Assembly (NCBI GenBank): GCA_963835295.1
Contig: CAWIEX010000014.1
Coordinates: forward strand, 434,001 to 498,000
From: JAOPZW01 sp963835295
GTDB lineage: Bacteria; Actinomycetota; Thermoleophilia; Solirubrobacterales; Solirubrobacteraceae
DNA: 64,000 bases
Reading direction: 5' to 3'
Positions 9,715 to 19,018 of the stretch are shown in pieces (the first letter of the stretch is position 1; every line of letters starts with the position of its first letter). Position numbers and translations under genes: made by a program. The notes beneath the pieces were generated by a model. It worked only from the letters and a program-made list of their open reading frames with translations. It did not search any database and was not told the DNA's origin.

Positions 9715-11924
9715 CACTCCTCCCTCAGCCCCTGCAGGGGCGGCGCGGCGGTGGCCCGGCGTGCGACCCAGGCGGCCGCGACGACGCCCAGCAGCGCCAG
9801 GCCGCCGAGGGCCAGCGCGGCCTGGCCGGCCGAGGACTGCGGCCCGAGGTCGGCGTAGCCGGCGGCCAGGTGCCCGACGAGCGGGGCGAGCACGAGGCGC
9901 TCGAGCGCGAAGGCGAGGGCGGCGGCGGGCAGCGCGACCGCGAGCGCCGCGCCGGCCAGGACGGCGGCGACGGTGGGGCCCTCGGCGCCGGTCGCGCGCA
10001 GCAGGGCCAGCGTTGGCGCGCGCTCGCGGGCCACGAGGCCAAGCCCCTGCACGAGCGCGTAGAGGCACACCAGCGCGTCGACGATCGCCACCACCCGCAG
10101 CAGCGCGGCCAGCGTGCCCAGGAAGGCACCGTTGCGCGTGGTGGCGCCGCCGACTGCGGCGGGCTGGGCGCCCAGCGTCGCCAGCCGCCGCGAGACGGCC
10201 GCGCGGTCGGCGCCGCGGGCGAGCTTGACCACGATCTGGGGGCTGGCGCCCGGGTCGGCGGCCAGCACCCGCGCGGGGCGCACGTAGGCCACGCGGCCGC
10301 TGTCGTCGAGCGCGCGCACGGTGCCGACGACCCGGAAGCGCGCCTCGCCGCCGCCCGGCAGCTGCACCGCGAGGGTCGAGCCCACCCCGATGCCCAGCGC
10401 CTGTGCGAGGCCAACGCCGACCTCCGCCTCGTCGTTGCGGCGCAGCCGGCGCCCCGCGTCGAGCGGGGGGTCCTCGAAGCGCGTGTGGTCGCCGGGGAAG
10501 GCGACGAGCTTGACCGGCTCGCCCAGCGCGAAGGAGTCGGCGCCTTGCGCCACGTAGCGCGGGGCCGCGTCGGCCACGCCGGGCAGCGCGCGCACGTCGG
10601 CGACACGGTCGGCGGGCAGGCTCGCGGTGAGGTCGTAGCGCTTGCCCACCGAGCCCGGGTCGTCGCGCAGCGCCGCGACCAGCGAGGCGAGGCCGAGCAT
10701 GAGCAGCACCACGGCGGCGCTCACCGCGAGCACCGCGATGCCCGCCGCCGCGCGCCCGCGGCGGGCCAGCGCGAGCCGCGCCCCGAGCGCCGCGAAGCCG
10801 CCGCCGAGCCGCAGGCGCCGGGCGCTCGCGACCTCGGCCCCGCGCAGCAGGGCGACGGTGGGGCGGCCTGTCGCGCGCCACGCGGGCCATGCCGCGGCCG
10901 CGGCCACCACCGCCACGATGGCGAGCAGCGCGCCGGCCAGTGGCAGGGCCAGCGCCCAGCCCGGCGGCTGCTCGTTGAGCGCCTCGAGCAGTCGGCCGGC
11001 CGCGCCGCGCACGGCGATCGCCCCAATGGCGATGCCCAGCGCGCCGGCCACCGCGCCCGTCCGCGTGGCGCGCCATGCGTGCTCGGCGGCGATCCGCGCG
11101 CGCGAGAAGCCGATCGCGCGCTGCACGCCGATGGCCGCCAGGCGGCGCTGGACGTCGGCCGCCGTGGTGGCGGCCAGCATCGTCGCCGCCGCCCCGAGGG
11201 CGATGAGCGAGAAGGCGATCAGCAGCGCGATGACGATCCCGGCCGCCGAGTCGATGAGCACGCGCACGCCGCTGCGGGTGACGAAGCGCACGCCCTGGAC
11301 CTGGGTGCTGGTGGCGCGCGCCTGCTGCAGCAGCACGTCCACGCGGTCGGGATCCGCGGCCCAGATGAGCGCCTGGTCGACGCCGAAGCGCCGCTGGGCC
11401 TCGCGCTCCAGCCACGCGCGCGCGATGTACATTCGCGGCGCCGAGGCCAGCGGGAAGGCGACGTTGTCGGGCGCGACCGCGATCCCGACCACGCGCAGCG
11501 ATCCCAGCCGCCCGACCTGGACGTCGCCGCCGACGCCCACGTGCCACGCGTTGGCCACGCCGCGCTCGATCACGACCTCGTTGGGGCGCCCGGAGACGTC
11601 GCGCCCGTCGACGATCGCATAGCCCCGCCGGCCGGGGTCGACGAGCGCCACGCTGCCCTTCTCCGACGAGCCGCCCCGCCCGCTCACGCCGACGCCGGTC
11701 AGCTCGAGGCGGTACGAGCGCGCTGCGACATTCGGCAGCGCGCCGACGATGCGGTCGATCTCGTCGCGCGCCTCGGTGCGGAAGCTGACGATGACGTCGG
11801 GCAGGTCGGCCTGGCGCGCGGCGCGGTCGAAGCCCGTGGCCAGCCCGTAGGCGACGGTCACCGCGGCACCCGCCATCGCCGCGGCGAGGAGCACGCCCAC
11901 GAAGGCCAGCCGGCCGCGCCTCAC
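9714..11924 (-). CDS. ABC transporter permease, FtsX/MacB type
   Basis: Large integral membrane protein of 736 residues with the duplicated FtsX-like layout. There is an N-terminal helix (AFVGVLLAAAMAGAAVTVAYG), a periplasmic domain, a block of three helices around residues 225-375, a second N-terminal-type helix and periplasmic domain, and a final helix block. It starts at GTG 11924, overlapping the ATPase stop by 4 nt (GTGA). With the ATPase it should form a MacB/LolCDE-like mechanotransmitting exporter or lipoprotein/antibiotic efflux system. The cargo is unknown. The next gene, a lipoprotein phosphoesterase, overlaps its stop. Confidence 0.88.
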   Translation of the reverse strand: MRRGRLAFVGVLLAAAMAGAAVTVAYGLATGFDRAARQADLPDVIVSFRTEARDEIDRIVGALPNVAARSYRLELTGVGVSGRGGSSEKGSVALVDPGRRGYAIVDGRDVSGRPNEVVIERGVANAWHVGVGGDVQVGRLGSLRVVGIAVAPDNVAFPLASAPRMYIARAWLEREAQRRFGVDQALIWAADPDRVDVLLQQARATSTQVQGVRFVTRSGVRVLIDSAAGIVIALLIAFSLIALGAAATMLAATTAADVQRRLAAIGVQRAIGFSRARIAAEHAWRATRTGAVAGALGIAIGAIAVRGAAGRLLEALNEQPPGWALALPLAGALLAIVAVVAAAAAWPAWRATGRPTVALLRGAEVASARRLRLGGGFAALGARLALARRGRAAAGIAVLAVSAAVVLLMLGLASLVAALRDDPGSVGKRYDLTASLPADRVADVRALPGVADAAPRYVAQGADSFALGEPVKLVAFPGDHTRFEDPPLDAGRRLRRNDEAEVGVGLAQALGIGVGSTLAVQLPGGGEARFRVVGTVRALDDSGRVAYVRPARVLAADPGASPQIVVKLARGADRAAVSRRLATLGAQPAAVGGATTRNGAFLGTLAALLRVVAIVDALVCLYALVQGLGLVARERAPTLALLRATGAEGPTVAAVLAGAALAVALPAAALAFALERLVLAPLVGHLAAGYADLGPQSSAGQAALALGGLALLGVVAAAWVARRATAAPPLQGLREE

Positions 11925-12586
11925 GGCTCCAGGCGTCCCTCGACCAGGCGCAGGACGCGGTCGGCGGCGCTGGTGGCCGCCTCCTCGTGGGTCACGAGCA
12001 CGACGGCGCGCCCGTCGTCGGCCGCGCCGCGCAGGAGCGCCAGCACGGCGGCGCCCGACTCGGCGTCGAGGTTGCCCGTGGGCTCGTCGGCCAGGACCAG
12101 CTCGGGGTCGTGCACGAGCGCGCGCGCCACCGCCAGGCGCTGCTGCTCGCCGCCGCTGAGCTCGTGCGGCAGCCGCGCCGCCGCGCCGTTGAGGCCGAGG
12201 CGGTCGATGAGCGCGCGCCCGCGGGACGGGGCGTCGGGCCTGCTGCCGGGCAGGCGCGTGGGGAGCAGGACGTTCTCCTCGCCCGTCAGCTCGGGGACGA
12301 GGTGATAGGCCTGGAAGACGAAGCCGACGTGGTCGCGGCGCACGCGGGTCAGCTCGCGCTCGCGGCGCCCGTCCAGGCGGTGGCCGACCACCTCGATGGT
12401 GCCGGCCTCCGGCCGGTCGAGCGCCCCGAGGAGGTGCAGGAGCGTCGACTTGCCCGACCCCGAGCGCCCGACGACGGCCACGAGCTCGCCCGCGCGCACC
12501 TCGATGGCGGCGCCGTCGAGCACGCGCCGGGCGGCGCGGCCGCTGCCGTACGTCTTCACGAGGCCCCGCGCCGCGACGACGATCAC
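11921..12586 (-). CDS. ABC transporter ATP-binding protein, MacB/LolD type
   Basis: ATPase subunit for the adjoining FtsX-type permease. Walker A is GRSGSGKST, the signature is LSGGEQQR and Walker B is LVLADEPTGN, followed by the switch His in VTHEE. The Q-loop is FVFQAYH. GTG 12586 is the preferred start because VIVVAARGLVKTYG aligns with family N-termini; an in-frame GTG at 12604 is possible. The stop overlaps the permease start. It is divergent from the cupin gene at 12642 with little more than 50 bp between them, so both promoters must lie in that gap. Confidence 0.93.
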   Translation of the reverse strand: MIVVAARGLVKTYGSGRAARRVLDGAAIEVRAGELVAVVGRSGSGKSTLLHLLGALDRPEAGTIEVVGHRLDGRRERELTRVRRDHVGFVFQAYHLVPELTGEENVLLPTRLPGSRPDAPSRGRALIDRLGLNGAAARLPHELSGGEQQRLAVARALVHDPELVLADEPTGNLDAESGAAVLALLRGAADDGRAVVLVTHEEAATSAADRVLRLVEGRLEP

Positions 12587-12641
12587 GCGACCACGGTAGG
12601 CCACGCTCGTGAACGATGGGTGAAGTCATCAGAATCGCGAC

Positions 12642-12995
12642 ATGACCGACGTCGAGATCATCAGGCTGGACGAGCTGCCCCCGACCAACATCGCGCGCGA
12701 GTTCGTCGGCGCCGATCACGGGGGCGTGGGCATCTGCGCGATCTTCGTCGAGGCCCCTCCCGGCGCCGGGCCCTCGCTTCACCGCCATCCCTATCCCGAG
12801 GTCATCATCACGCAGGACGGCACGGCGACCTTGCTCCTCGGCGAGGACGGCGAGCAGCGCGAGGTCGGCGCGGGCGAGATGGTCGTCATCCCCGCCGGGC
12901 AGTGGCACGCCTTCGTCAACTCCGGCGACGGCCCGCTGCGCCAGCTCGACATCCACGTCAGCGCGAGCTTCGACACGGAGTGGCTCGTGCGATGA
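12642..12995 (+). CDS. Small single-domain cupin protein
   Basis: A 117-residue cupin. The metal-binding region reads LHRHPYPEVIITQDG, with the second motif IPAGQWHAFVNSGDG, so the His/Glu ligands are present. Such small cupins may be isomerases, dioxygenases or sensors, and nothing here fixes the function. The 3' end overlaps the convergent MFS gene by 38 bp. It is divergent from the ABC exporter genes. Confidence 0.85.
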   Translation: MTDVEIIRLDELPPTNIAREFVGADHGGVGICAIFVEAPPGAGPSLHRHPYPEVIITQDGTATLLLGEDGEQREVGAGEMVVIPAGQWHAFVNSGDGPLRQLDIHVSASFDTEWLVR

Positions 12996-14358
12996 CGAGC
13001 ACGGCCGCGCCCCCCGCGGCCGCGATCGCCGCGGTGCCCGCGAACGCGAGCCGCAGCCCGGCGATCGCATCGCTCGGCCCGGCGGCGAGCGGGACGAGCA
13101 GGGCGATGCTCAACGCCGTCCCGAGCTGCGTGGCCGTGTTGATGAGCCCGGCCGCGAAGCCACGCGTCGCCTCGTCGGTCCCCGAGGTCCCGAGCGTCGT
13201 CGCCGTGACGGCGGCGACCCCGAGCCCGAGCCCGTCGATCGCCCGCGCCGCGATGAGCACCACCTCGCCGCCCTCGGCAGTGATGGCGCACGAGACCAGC
13301 GGCATGGCCACGAGCGCGACGAGCGCGAGCGCGAAGGTGCGCGCCGTGCCGAGGCGTCCGAGGAGCGGTGCGCCGAGGGCCGAGCCCACGATCACCATGG
13401 CACTGAAGGGGACGAAGCTCAGCCCGTTGGCTGCCGGCGACCATCCGCGGACGTCCTGCAGGTAGACCGCCCCGAGCACGGCGAGCGGGCCGGTGGCGGC
13501 GGTGTTGACCGCCGAGGCCAGCGTCCCGGCGGCCAGGCGCCGGTCGGCCAGGAAGCCGGGTGCCAGCAGCGCGAACCGCGCGCGTGACTCGATGCGCGCG
13601 AAGGCGAGCAGCGTCGCCGCGGCGGCGACCAGCAGGGCCCAAGGCAGGAGGCCGGCGGCGCCCTGGCCGATGGCGCTGAGGCCGGCGAGGAGCAGGACCA
13701 ACCCGGCGACGCCGGCGACGGTCCCGCGCACGTCGAGCGGTCGGCGGTCGTGGCCGCGGCGCCCGGGTCCCACGGTGCGCACGAACGGCAGGCACGCGAA
13801 CGCGAGCACGGCGGGGGCGACGAACGCGGCGCGCCAGCCGGCCAGGTCGGTGATGACGCCACCCAGCGCCAGGCCGGCGATGCCACCGCCGGCGCCGGCG
13901 GCGGTCCACCAGCCCAGGGCGCGTGGGCGGCGCGCCTCGTCGGTCCCGGCGACGAGCAGCGCGAGCGCCGCGGGGACGGTGAGCGCGGCCGCCACGCCGG
14001 TCGCCGCGCGGGCGCCGACCAGCACAGCCGGCGACGGCGCCGCGCCGCACAGCAGGGACGCGGCCGCGAAGGCGACCAGCCCGACCGTGAAGAGCCGGCG
14101 ATGGCCGACGCGATCGGCCAGGCGCCCGGCGGGCACGAGTAGGGCGCCGAACAGCAGCGCGTAGATGCTGATCACCCACTGCGCGCCCGAGGCGCCCATC
14201 CCGAGGTCGCGGCGGATGTCGGGCAGGGCGATGACCGCGGTGTTGACGCTGAGGACGTCGACGAACTGCGAGACGCACAGGACGCCGAGGCCGACGGCGC
14301 CGAGCGCGGCGGCCGAGCGCGGCGTGGAGCGGGCGGGCTGGGCGCGGGTGGTCGCCAC
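12958..14358 (-). CDS. MFS drug-exporter-like transporter, EmrB/QacA (DHA2) type
   Basis: A 466-residue major facilitator protein with the hydrophobicity of 12-14 transmembrane helices. The N-terminus contains VNTAVIALPDIRRDLG, a hallmark of EmrB/QacA proton-driven efflux proteins, followed by the loop motif GRLADRVGHRR between helices 2 and 3. It starts at GTG 14358. The substrate is unknown. Its last 38 bp lie antisense to the end of the cupin gene. Confidence 0.9.
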   Translation of the reverse strand: MATTRAQPARSTPRSAAALGAVGLGVLCVSQFVDVLSVNTAVIALPDIRRDLGMGASGAQWVISIYALLFGALLVPAGRLADRVGHRRLFTVGLVAFAAASLLCGAAPSPAVLVGARAATGVAAALTVPAALALLVAGTDEARRPRALGWWTAAGAGGGIAGLALGGVITDLAGWRAAFVAPAVLAFACLPFVRTVGPGRRGHDRRPLDVRGTVAGVAGLVLLLAGLSAIGQGAAGLLPWALLVAAAATLLAFARIESRARFALLAPGFLADRRLAAGTLASAVNTAATGPLAVLGAVYLQDVRGWSPAANGLSFVPFSAMVIVGSALGAPLLGRLGTARTFALALVALVAMPLVSCAITAEGGEVVLIAARAIDGLGLGVAAVTATTLGTSGTDEATRGFAAGLINTATQLGTALSIALLVPLAAGPSDAIAGLRLAFAGTAAIAAAGGAAVLVIARATPCRSSR

Positions 14359-14420
14359 CTTCGGCTCATACCCGCCCCGCAGGAGGCAAGTCGCGCGCGT
14401 CGAACGGAGGGACGTCCACG

Positions 14421-16817
14421 ATGCCCCCTGCCCGCAAGCCCGCCAAGTCCCGCTCGAAGAAGGTCCGCGCCCGGCGCTCGCCGGTGCCGTGGCCGCCGCG
14501 CCTGCCCGTCTTCGAGCAGCGCCACCTCGACCTGATCGGCCTCGGCCTGGTGGCCGTCGGCGTCTTTCTCGCCTTCCCGCTCTACGCGGGCTGGGAGGGG
14601 GGCGAGGCCGGGCAGGCCATCGTCGACGGCCTCACCTGGGCGATCGGGCGCGTCGCGTGGGCCACGCCGGTGGCGCTCGTGGCGGCGGGCGCGCTGCTCG
14701 TCATGCGCCCGGCGCTGCCCGCCGGGGTGCGGCCCTTCCGCGCGGGCGCGCTGTGCCTGCTCGCCGCTTCGTGCCTGGGGCTCTCGGTGGGCACGCTGGG
14801 CTTCGGTCCGGGCGACGGAGCGCCGGTCGCCGAGCGCGGCGGGCACCTCGGCCAGGCCATGGCCGACGCCAGCACGCGCATGTTCTCCGAGGTCGGCGCC
14901 CACATCCTGGCCATCTTCCTGTTCTGCGCGGCCCTGCTGCTGCTCACCGGCGCGACCGTCGCCGGGGTGCTGCGCGCCACCGGCGAGCAGGTGGTCGAGA
15001 CGGCCCGCACCCTGCGCCCGCCGCCGCGCCCGCGCCATGAGCCCGAGCGCGACCCCGACCCGACGCAGCCCCTGCTGCCGCCCGACCTCCAGGACGAGGA
15101 GGTCGTCATCCGCCCCGGTGCGCGGACCGGCGAGCTCGACGGCGCGCTGCGCTATCCCGACCTCTTCGAGGCGGCCGTCGCCCCGCTGGCGCCCGAGGCG
15201 CAGACGCCCGAGCCGCCACTCGATCCCGAGCCCGAGGCGGAACGAGAGCCCGAGCCCCACGATCCAGCCCCGCCCGACGACGACGAGGCGCCCCCGCTCG
15301 AGCACCTGGACCCCGGCGACGTCGAGTTCCGCCTGCCCGACGCGCGCATCCTCAAGCGCTCGAGCGCCGAGCAGGTCAAGCCCGACACCGCCGGCCAGGA
15401 GAAGACCATGGCGCGGCTCGTCGAGGCCCTCGGGCACCTCGGCGTCCAGGCGCAGGTCATCGGCGCCGTCGCCGGCCCGCACATCACGCGCTACGAGCTG
15501 CAGCTCGCGCCCGGGGTGAAGATGGCGAAGGTCGCCAACCTCAAGAACGACCTGGCCTACGCGCTGGCCGCGACCGAGATCCGCATCCTGGCGCCGATCC
15601 CCGGCAAGCGCGCGGTCGGGGTCGAGGTCCCCAACCGCCACCGCCGCGTCGTCACGCTGGGCGACGTCTTCTCGGAGCCGCCGCGCGACTTCTCGCCGCT
15701 GACGGTGTGGCTGGGCAAGGACGTGTCGGGCAAGGCGATCCCGGCCGACCTGGCCAAGATGCCCCACCTCCTGGTGGCCGGCACCACCGGCGCGGGCAAG
15801 TCGGGCGCCATCAACGCCATGCTCTCCTCGATCCTGCTGCGCGCCACGCCCGACGACGTGCGCCTCGTGCTCGTCGACCCCAAGCAGGTCGAGCTCAACC
15901 ACTACGAGGCCATCCCGCACCTCCTCACGCCGGTCATCACCAGCCCCCGCATGGCCGCCAACGCGCTGCAGAATCTCGTGCGCGAGATGGAATGGCGCTA
16001 CGGGGTGATGAGCGTCAAGCGCACGCGCTCGCTCATCGAGCTCAACAAGCTGCGCGTGCGCGAGGGCGAGAAGGCCCTGCCCTACATCCTGTGCGTCATC
16101 GACGAGCTCGCCGACCTCATGATGGTCGCGCCCGCCGACGTCGAGGACTCGATCATCCGCCTGGCCCAGAAGGCGCGCGCGGTGGGCATCCACCTCGTGC
16201 TCGCCACGCAGTCCCCGCGCGTTGACGTCATCACCGGCATGATCAAGGCCAACGTGCCGTCGCGGATCGCCTTCTCGGTCAGCTCGCAGACCGACTCGCG
16301 CGTGATCCTCGACCAGAACGGCGCCGAGTCGCTGCTGGGCCAGGGCGACCTGCTCTTCTCGCCGGTCGGGACGTCGCGCCTGCAGCGCATCCAGGGCGCC
16401 TACATCGACGAGCCCCAGATCGAGGCGCTGACGAGCTTCTGGGCGCGCCAAGGCGAGCCCCAGCTGCGCGAGGACCTGCTCGAGGAGATCGAGCCCGAGG
16501 CCGTCGAGAAGGCCGACGAGGAGGGCTTCGACCCCGACGAGGACCCGCTGCTGGGCGACGCGATCTCGCTGGTGGTCGAGATGGGCACGGCGTCGACCTC
16601 CATGCTCCAGCGCCGCCTGCGCCTGGGCTACACGCGGGCCGGCCGGCTCATCGACATGCTCGAGCGCCGCGGCATCATCTCCGGCTACGAGGGCTCCAAG
16701 CCGCGCCAGGTGCTGGTCACCGAGGGCGATCTGCCGCGCGTGCTGGCCGCTCTGGAGCCCGCTTCCGAGCCGGAGTCCGCGCCCGTCAGGGTGCCGCCGG
16801 ACGACGACGTCGGCTGA
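14421..16817 (+). CDS. ftsK: DNA translocase FtsK/SpoIIIE
   Basis: Septal DNA pump that clears chromosomes during division. It has 798 residues, starting at ATG 14421 behind a good GGAGGGA site. The basic N-terminus is followed by about four membrane helices up to residue 190, an acidic Pro-rich linker at about 200-300, then the motor domain. Walker A is GTTGAGKSG and Walker B is YILCVIDELADLM. ATQSPRVDVITG is the conserved loop. The C-terminal gamma winged helix includes LQRRLRLGYTRAGRLIDMLE and would read KOPS-like sequences. A RodZ-like gene and cinA follow on the same strand. Confidence 0.96.
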   Translation: MPPARKPAKSRSKKVRARRSPVPWPPRLPVFEQRHLDLIGLGLVAVGVFLAFPLYAGWEGGEAGQAIVDGLTWAIGRVAWATPVALVAAGALLVMRPALPAGVRPFRAGALCLLAASCLGLSVGTLGFGPGDGAPVAERGGHLGQAMADASTRMFSEVGAHILAIFLFCAALLLLTGATVAGVLRATGEQVVETARTLRPPPRPRHEPERDPDPTQPLLPPDLQDEEVVIRPGARTGELDGALRYPDLFEAAVAPLAPEAQTPEPPLDPEPEAEREPEPHDPAPPDDDEAPPLEHLDPGDVEFRLPDARILKRSSAEQVKPDTAGQEKTMARLVEALGHLGVQAQVIGAVAGPHITRYELQLAPGVKMAKVANLKNDLAYALAATEIRILAPIPGKRAVGVEVPNRHRRVVTLGDVFSEPPRDFSPLTVWLGKDVSGKAIPADLAKMPHLLVAGTTGAGKSGAINAMLSSILLRATPDDVRLVLVDPKQVELNHYEAIPHLLTPVITSPRMAANALQNLVREMEWRYGVMSVKRTRSLIELNKLRVREGEKALPYILCVIDELADLMMVAPADVEDSIIRLAQKARAVGIHLVLATQSPRVDVITGMIKANVPSRIAFSVSSQTDSRVILDQNGAESLLGQGDLLFSPVGTSRLQRIQGAYIDEPQIEALTSFWARQGEPQLREDLLEEIEPEAVEKADEEGFDPDEDPLLGDAISLVVEMGTASTSMLQRRLRLGYTRAGRLIDMLERRGIISGYEGSKPRQVLVTEGDLPRVLAALEPASEPESAPVRVPPDDDVG

Positions 16818-16879
16818 CGCTTGCACGAATCCTCGCGCTCGCAGGGGATTCGCGGGGGCGCAGGTAGCCTTCGCCGCCG

Positions 16880-17680
16880 ATGCCGGACATCGGCACAACC
16901 CTGCGCGAGGCGCGCATGCGCGCGCGAATCGACATCTCGGAGATCGAGGCCGAGACGAAGATCCGCGCCAAGTACCTGCGCGCGCTCGAGAACGAGGAGT
17001 GGGACCTCCTCCCGGGGCCGACGTACGTCAAGAGCTTCCTGCGCACCTACGCCGACGCCCTGGGGCTGGACGGCAAGCTCCTCATCGAGGAGTACAAGCT
17101 GCGCCACGAGCACCTCAGCGACGTCGAGCTGCAGCCGATCGCCCCGCCCGGCCAGCGCGAGCGCCGGCGCCGCCCGCGGGCCGCCCTCTCGCGCGGCTGG
17201 CTGCTCGGGGTCGTCGTCCTCGCGCTGCTCGCGGGGCTGTGGGTGATCGGCAACCGCAATCAGGGCGACGGCGGCGGGCCGAGCAGCACGCCGCCGGCGG
17301 CCTCGACGCCGTCGACGACGACGTCGTCGGGCAGCAAGGCCTCGCCGTCCAAGAAGAAGACCCCGAAGAAGAAGAAGGCCAAGGCCAAGCCGAAGCTCGC
17401 GCGCCTTGAGATCGTCGCCACCGGACAGGTCTACGTGTGCCTCAAGGCGGCGGGCAAGCGCACGCCGGTGCCCGGGATCGTCCTCACCGGCGGCGCCCGC
17501 CAGGGCCCGTACAAGTCCTCGCGCTTTCGCCTGCAGCTGGGGACCTCCGAGGCGCGGCTGATCGTCAACGGCAAGTCGCGCACCGTCCCGCCGGTGGCCA
17601 ACGGCATCGGCTACGAGATCACGCCCCGCAAGGTGCGCCGCCTGCCGGCGTCGCAGTGGCCGCGCTGCCCGACCGCGTGA
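16880..17680 (+). CDS. RodZ-like protein: HTH, one membrane helix, basic linker, DUF4115-type domain
   Basis: A 266-residue membrane protein with an N-terminal Cro/RodZ-type helix-turn-helix (GTTLREARMRARIDISEIE) and the RodZ hallmark LPGPTYVKSFLRTYADALG. One transmembrane helix lies at about 105-123 (WLLGVVVLALLAGLWVIG), followed by a Ser/Thr linker and a Lys-rich stretch. The C-terminal extracellular beta domain is of DUF4115 type. RodZ links the MreB/cell-wall machinery in rods, but many actinobacterial homologues are uncharacterised. The stop overlaps the cinA GTG start (GTGA). Confidence 0.85.
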   Translation: MPDIGTTLREARMRARIDISEIEAETKIRAKYLRALENEEWDLLPGPTYVKSFLRTYADALGLDGKLLIEEYKLRHEHLSDVELQPIAPPGQRERRRRPRAALSRGWLLGVVVLALLAGLWVIGNRNQGDGGGPSSTPPAASTPSTTTSSGSKASPSKKKTPKKKKAKAKPKLARLEIVATGQVYVCLKAAGKRTPVPGIVLTGGARQGPYKSSRFRLQLGTSEARLIVNGKSRTVPPVANGIGYEITPRKVRRLPASQWPRCPTA

Positions 17681-18963
17681 GCGCGCACGCCGGCATCGTG
17701 GTCACGGGCACCGAGGTCCTCACGGGCCGCGTGACCGACCGCAACGGGCCGTGGCTGTCCGAGCAGCTGCGCGCGCTGGGCGTCGACCACGCTTACACGC
17801 TGGTCGTCGGCGATCGCCGCGAGGACATGGAGCAGGCGCTGCGCTTCCTGGCCGCGCGGGGCGTCGACCTGATCGTGACGAGCGGCGGGCTGGGGCCGAC
17901 CGCCGACGACCTGACGGCCGAGGTCGTGGGGGCGTTCGCCGGGCGTGAGATGGTCCTCGACGAGCCGCTCGAGGAGCGCATCGCCGAGATCCTGCGCCCG
18001 CTGATGTCGCGCTGGCCCGATCTCGACCCCGACGCGATCCGCGCCTCCAACCGCAAGCAGGCGGTCGTGCCGGTGGGCGCGACGGTGCTCGAGCCGGTGG
18101 GCACCGCGCCCGGGCTGGTGGTCCCGGTCGACGGCGGCCCGACGGTCGTCGTGCTCCCCGGCCCGCCGCGCGAGCTGCACGCCATGTGGCCGGCCGCGGT
18201 GCAGACCGATGCCTTCCGCGCGGCGGTCGCCGGGGCGGTCGAGCTGCGCCAGGAGATGCTGCGGCTGTACGGCATCCCCGAGTCGGAGATCGCCGAGACG
18301 CTGCGCCTGGCCGAGGACGCCCACGGGCTCGAGGGCCTCGAGATCACGACGTGCCTGCGCCGCGGCGAGGTGGAGGTCGTCACGCGCTTCTCGCCCGCGG
18401 CCGCTGCGTCGTATGAGCGCTTCGTGGAGACGGTGCGCGACCGCCACGCCGACACGCTGTTCTCCGACGACGGGCGCACGGTCGACCAGCAGGTGGCCGA
18501 CCTCCTGCGCGCGCGCGGGCTGACGATCGCCACGGCGGAGTCGTGCACGGGCGGGCTGCTGGCGGCGCGCCTGACCGACCTGCCCGGCTCGTCGGACTAC
18601 GTGCTGGGCGGGCTCGTCGTGTACTCCAATGCGGCGAAGGTCGCGCTGGCGGGGGTCGATCCGGCGCTCATCGAGCGGGTGGGCGCGGTGTCGCGCGAGG
18701 TCGCCGAGGCGCTGGCCGACGGCGCGCGGGCGGCGCTGGAGGCGGACTTCGGCGTGGGCATCACGGGCGTGGCCGGGCCTGGGGGCGGGACGCCCGACAA
18801 GCCGGTCGGGCTCGTGTGGCTCAGCGTGGCCGGGGTGGGTGGGGATGGGGTCGCGCGGCTGACGCGCTCGATCAACCTGCCCGGCGACCGGGCCGACATC
18901 CGCGATCGCTCGACCACCGTCGCCATGCACATGGTACGGCGGCTGCTCGTCGGCGCCCGGTGA
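17677..18963 (+). CDS. cinA: CinA family protein with C-terminal nicotinamide-nucleotide amidohydrolase domain
   Basis: Full-length CinA of 428 residues. The N-terminal MoaB/MogA-like domain shows GTEVLTGRVTDRNG and SGGLGPTADDLT; this half carries ADP-ribose pyrophosphatase activity in studied homologues. The C-terminal PncC domain shows TAESCTGGLLAARLTDLPGS, with the catalytic Ser in ESCTGG, and GITGVAGPGGGTPDKPVG. It deamidates NMN in pyridine-nucleotide salvage. It starts at GTG 17677, overlapping the RodZ-like gene. In many bacteria cinA sits with recA, as here with recA 1.2 kb downstream. Confidence 0.94.
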   Translation: MSAHAGIVVTGTEVLTGRVTDRNGPWLSEQLRALGVDHAYTLVVGDRREDMEQALRFLAARGVDLIVTSGGLGPTADDLTAEVVGAFAGREMVLDEPLEERIAEILRPLMSRWPDLDPDAIRASNRKQAVVPVGATVLEPVGTAPGLVVPVDGGPTVVVLPGPPRELHAMWPAAVQTDAFRAAVAGAVELRQEMLRLYGIPESEIAETLRLAEDAHGLEGLEITTCLRRGEVEVVTRFSPAAAASYERFVETVRDRHADTLFSDDGRTVDQQVADLLRARGLTIATAESCTGGLLAARLTDLPGSSDYVLGGLVVYSNAAKVALAGVDPALIERVGAVSREVAEALADGARAALEADFGVGITGVAGPGGGTPDKPVGLVWLSVAGVGGDGVARLTRSINLPGDRADIRDRSTTVAMHMVRRLLVGAR

Positions 18964-19018
18964 CCGCGCGTCATTGCTCGACCATGGCGACGGTGCCCTG
19001 CGCACCCGAGCCCTCGCG

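Noticed and set aside
14172..16898. Long minus-strand frame opposite ftsK
   Set aside because: Antisense to FtsK motor motifs; no domain of its own.
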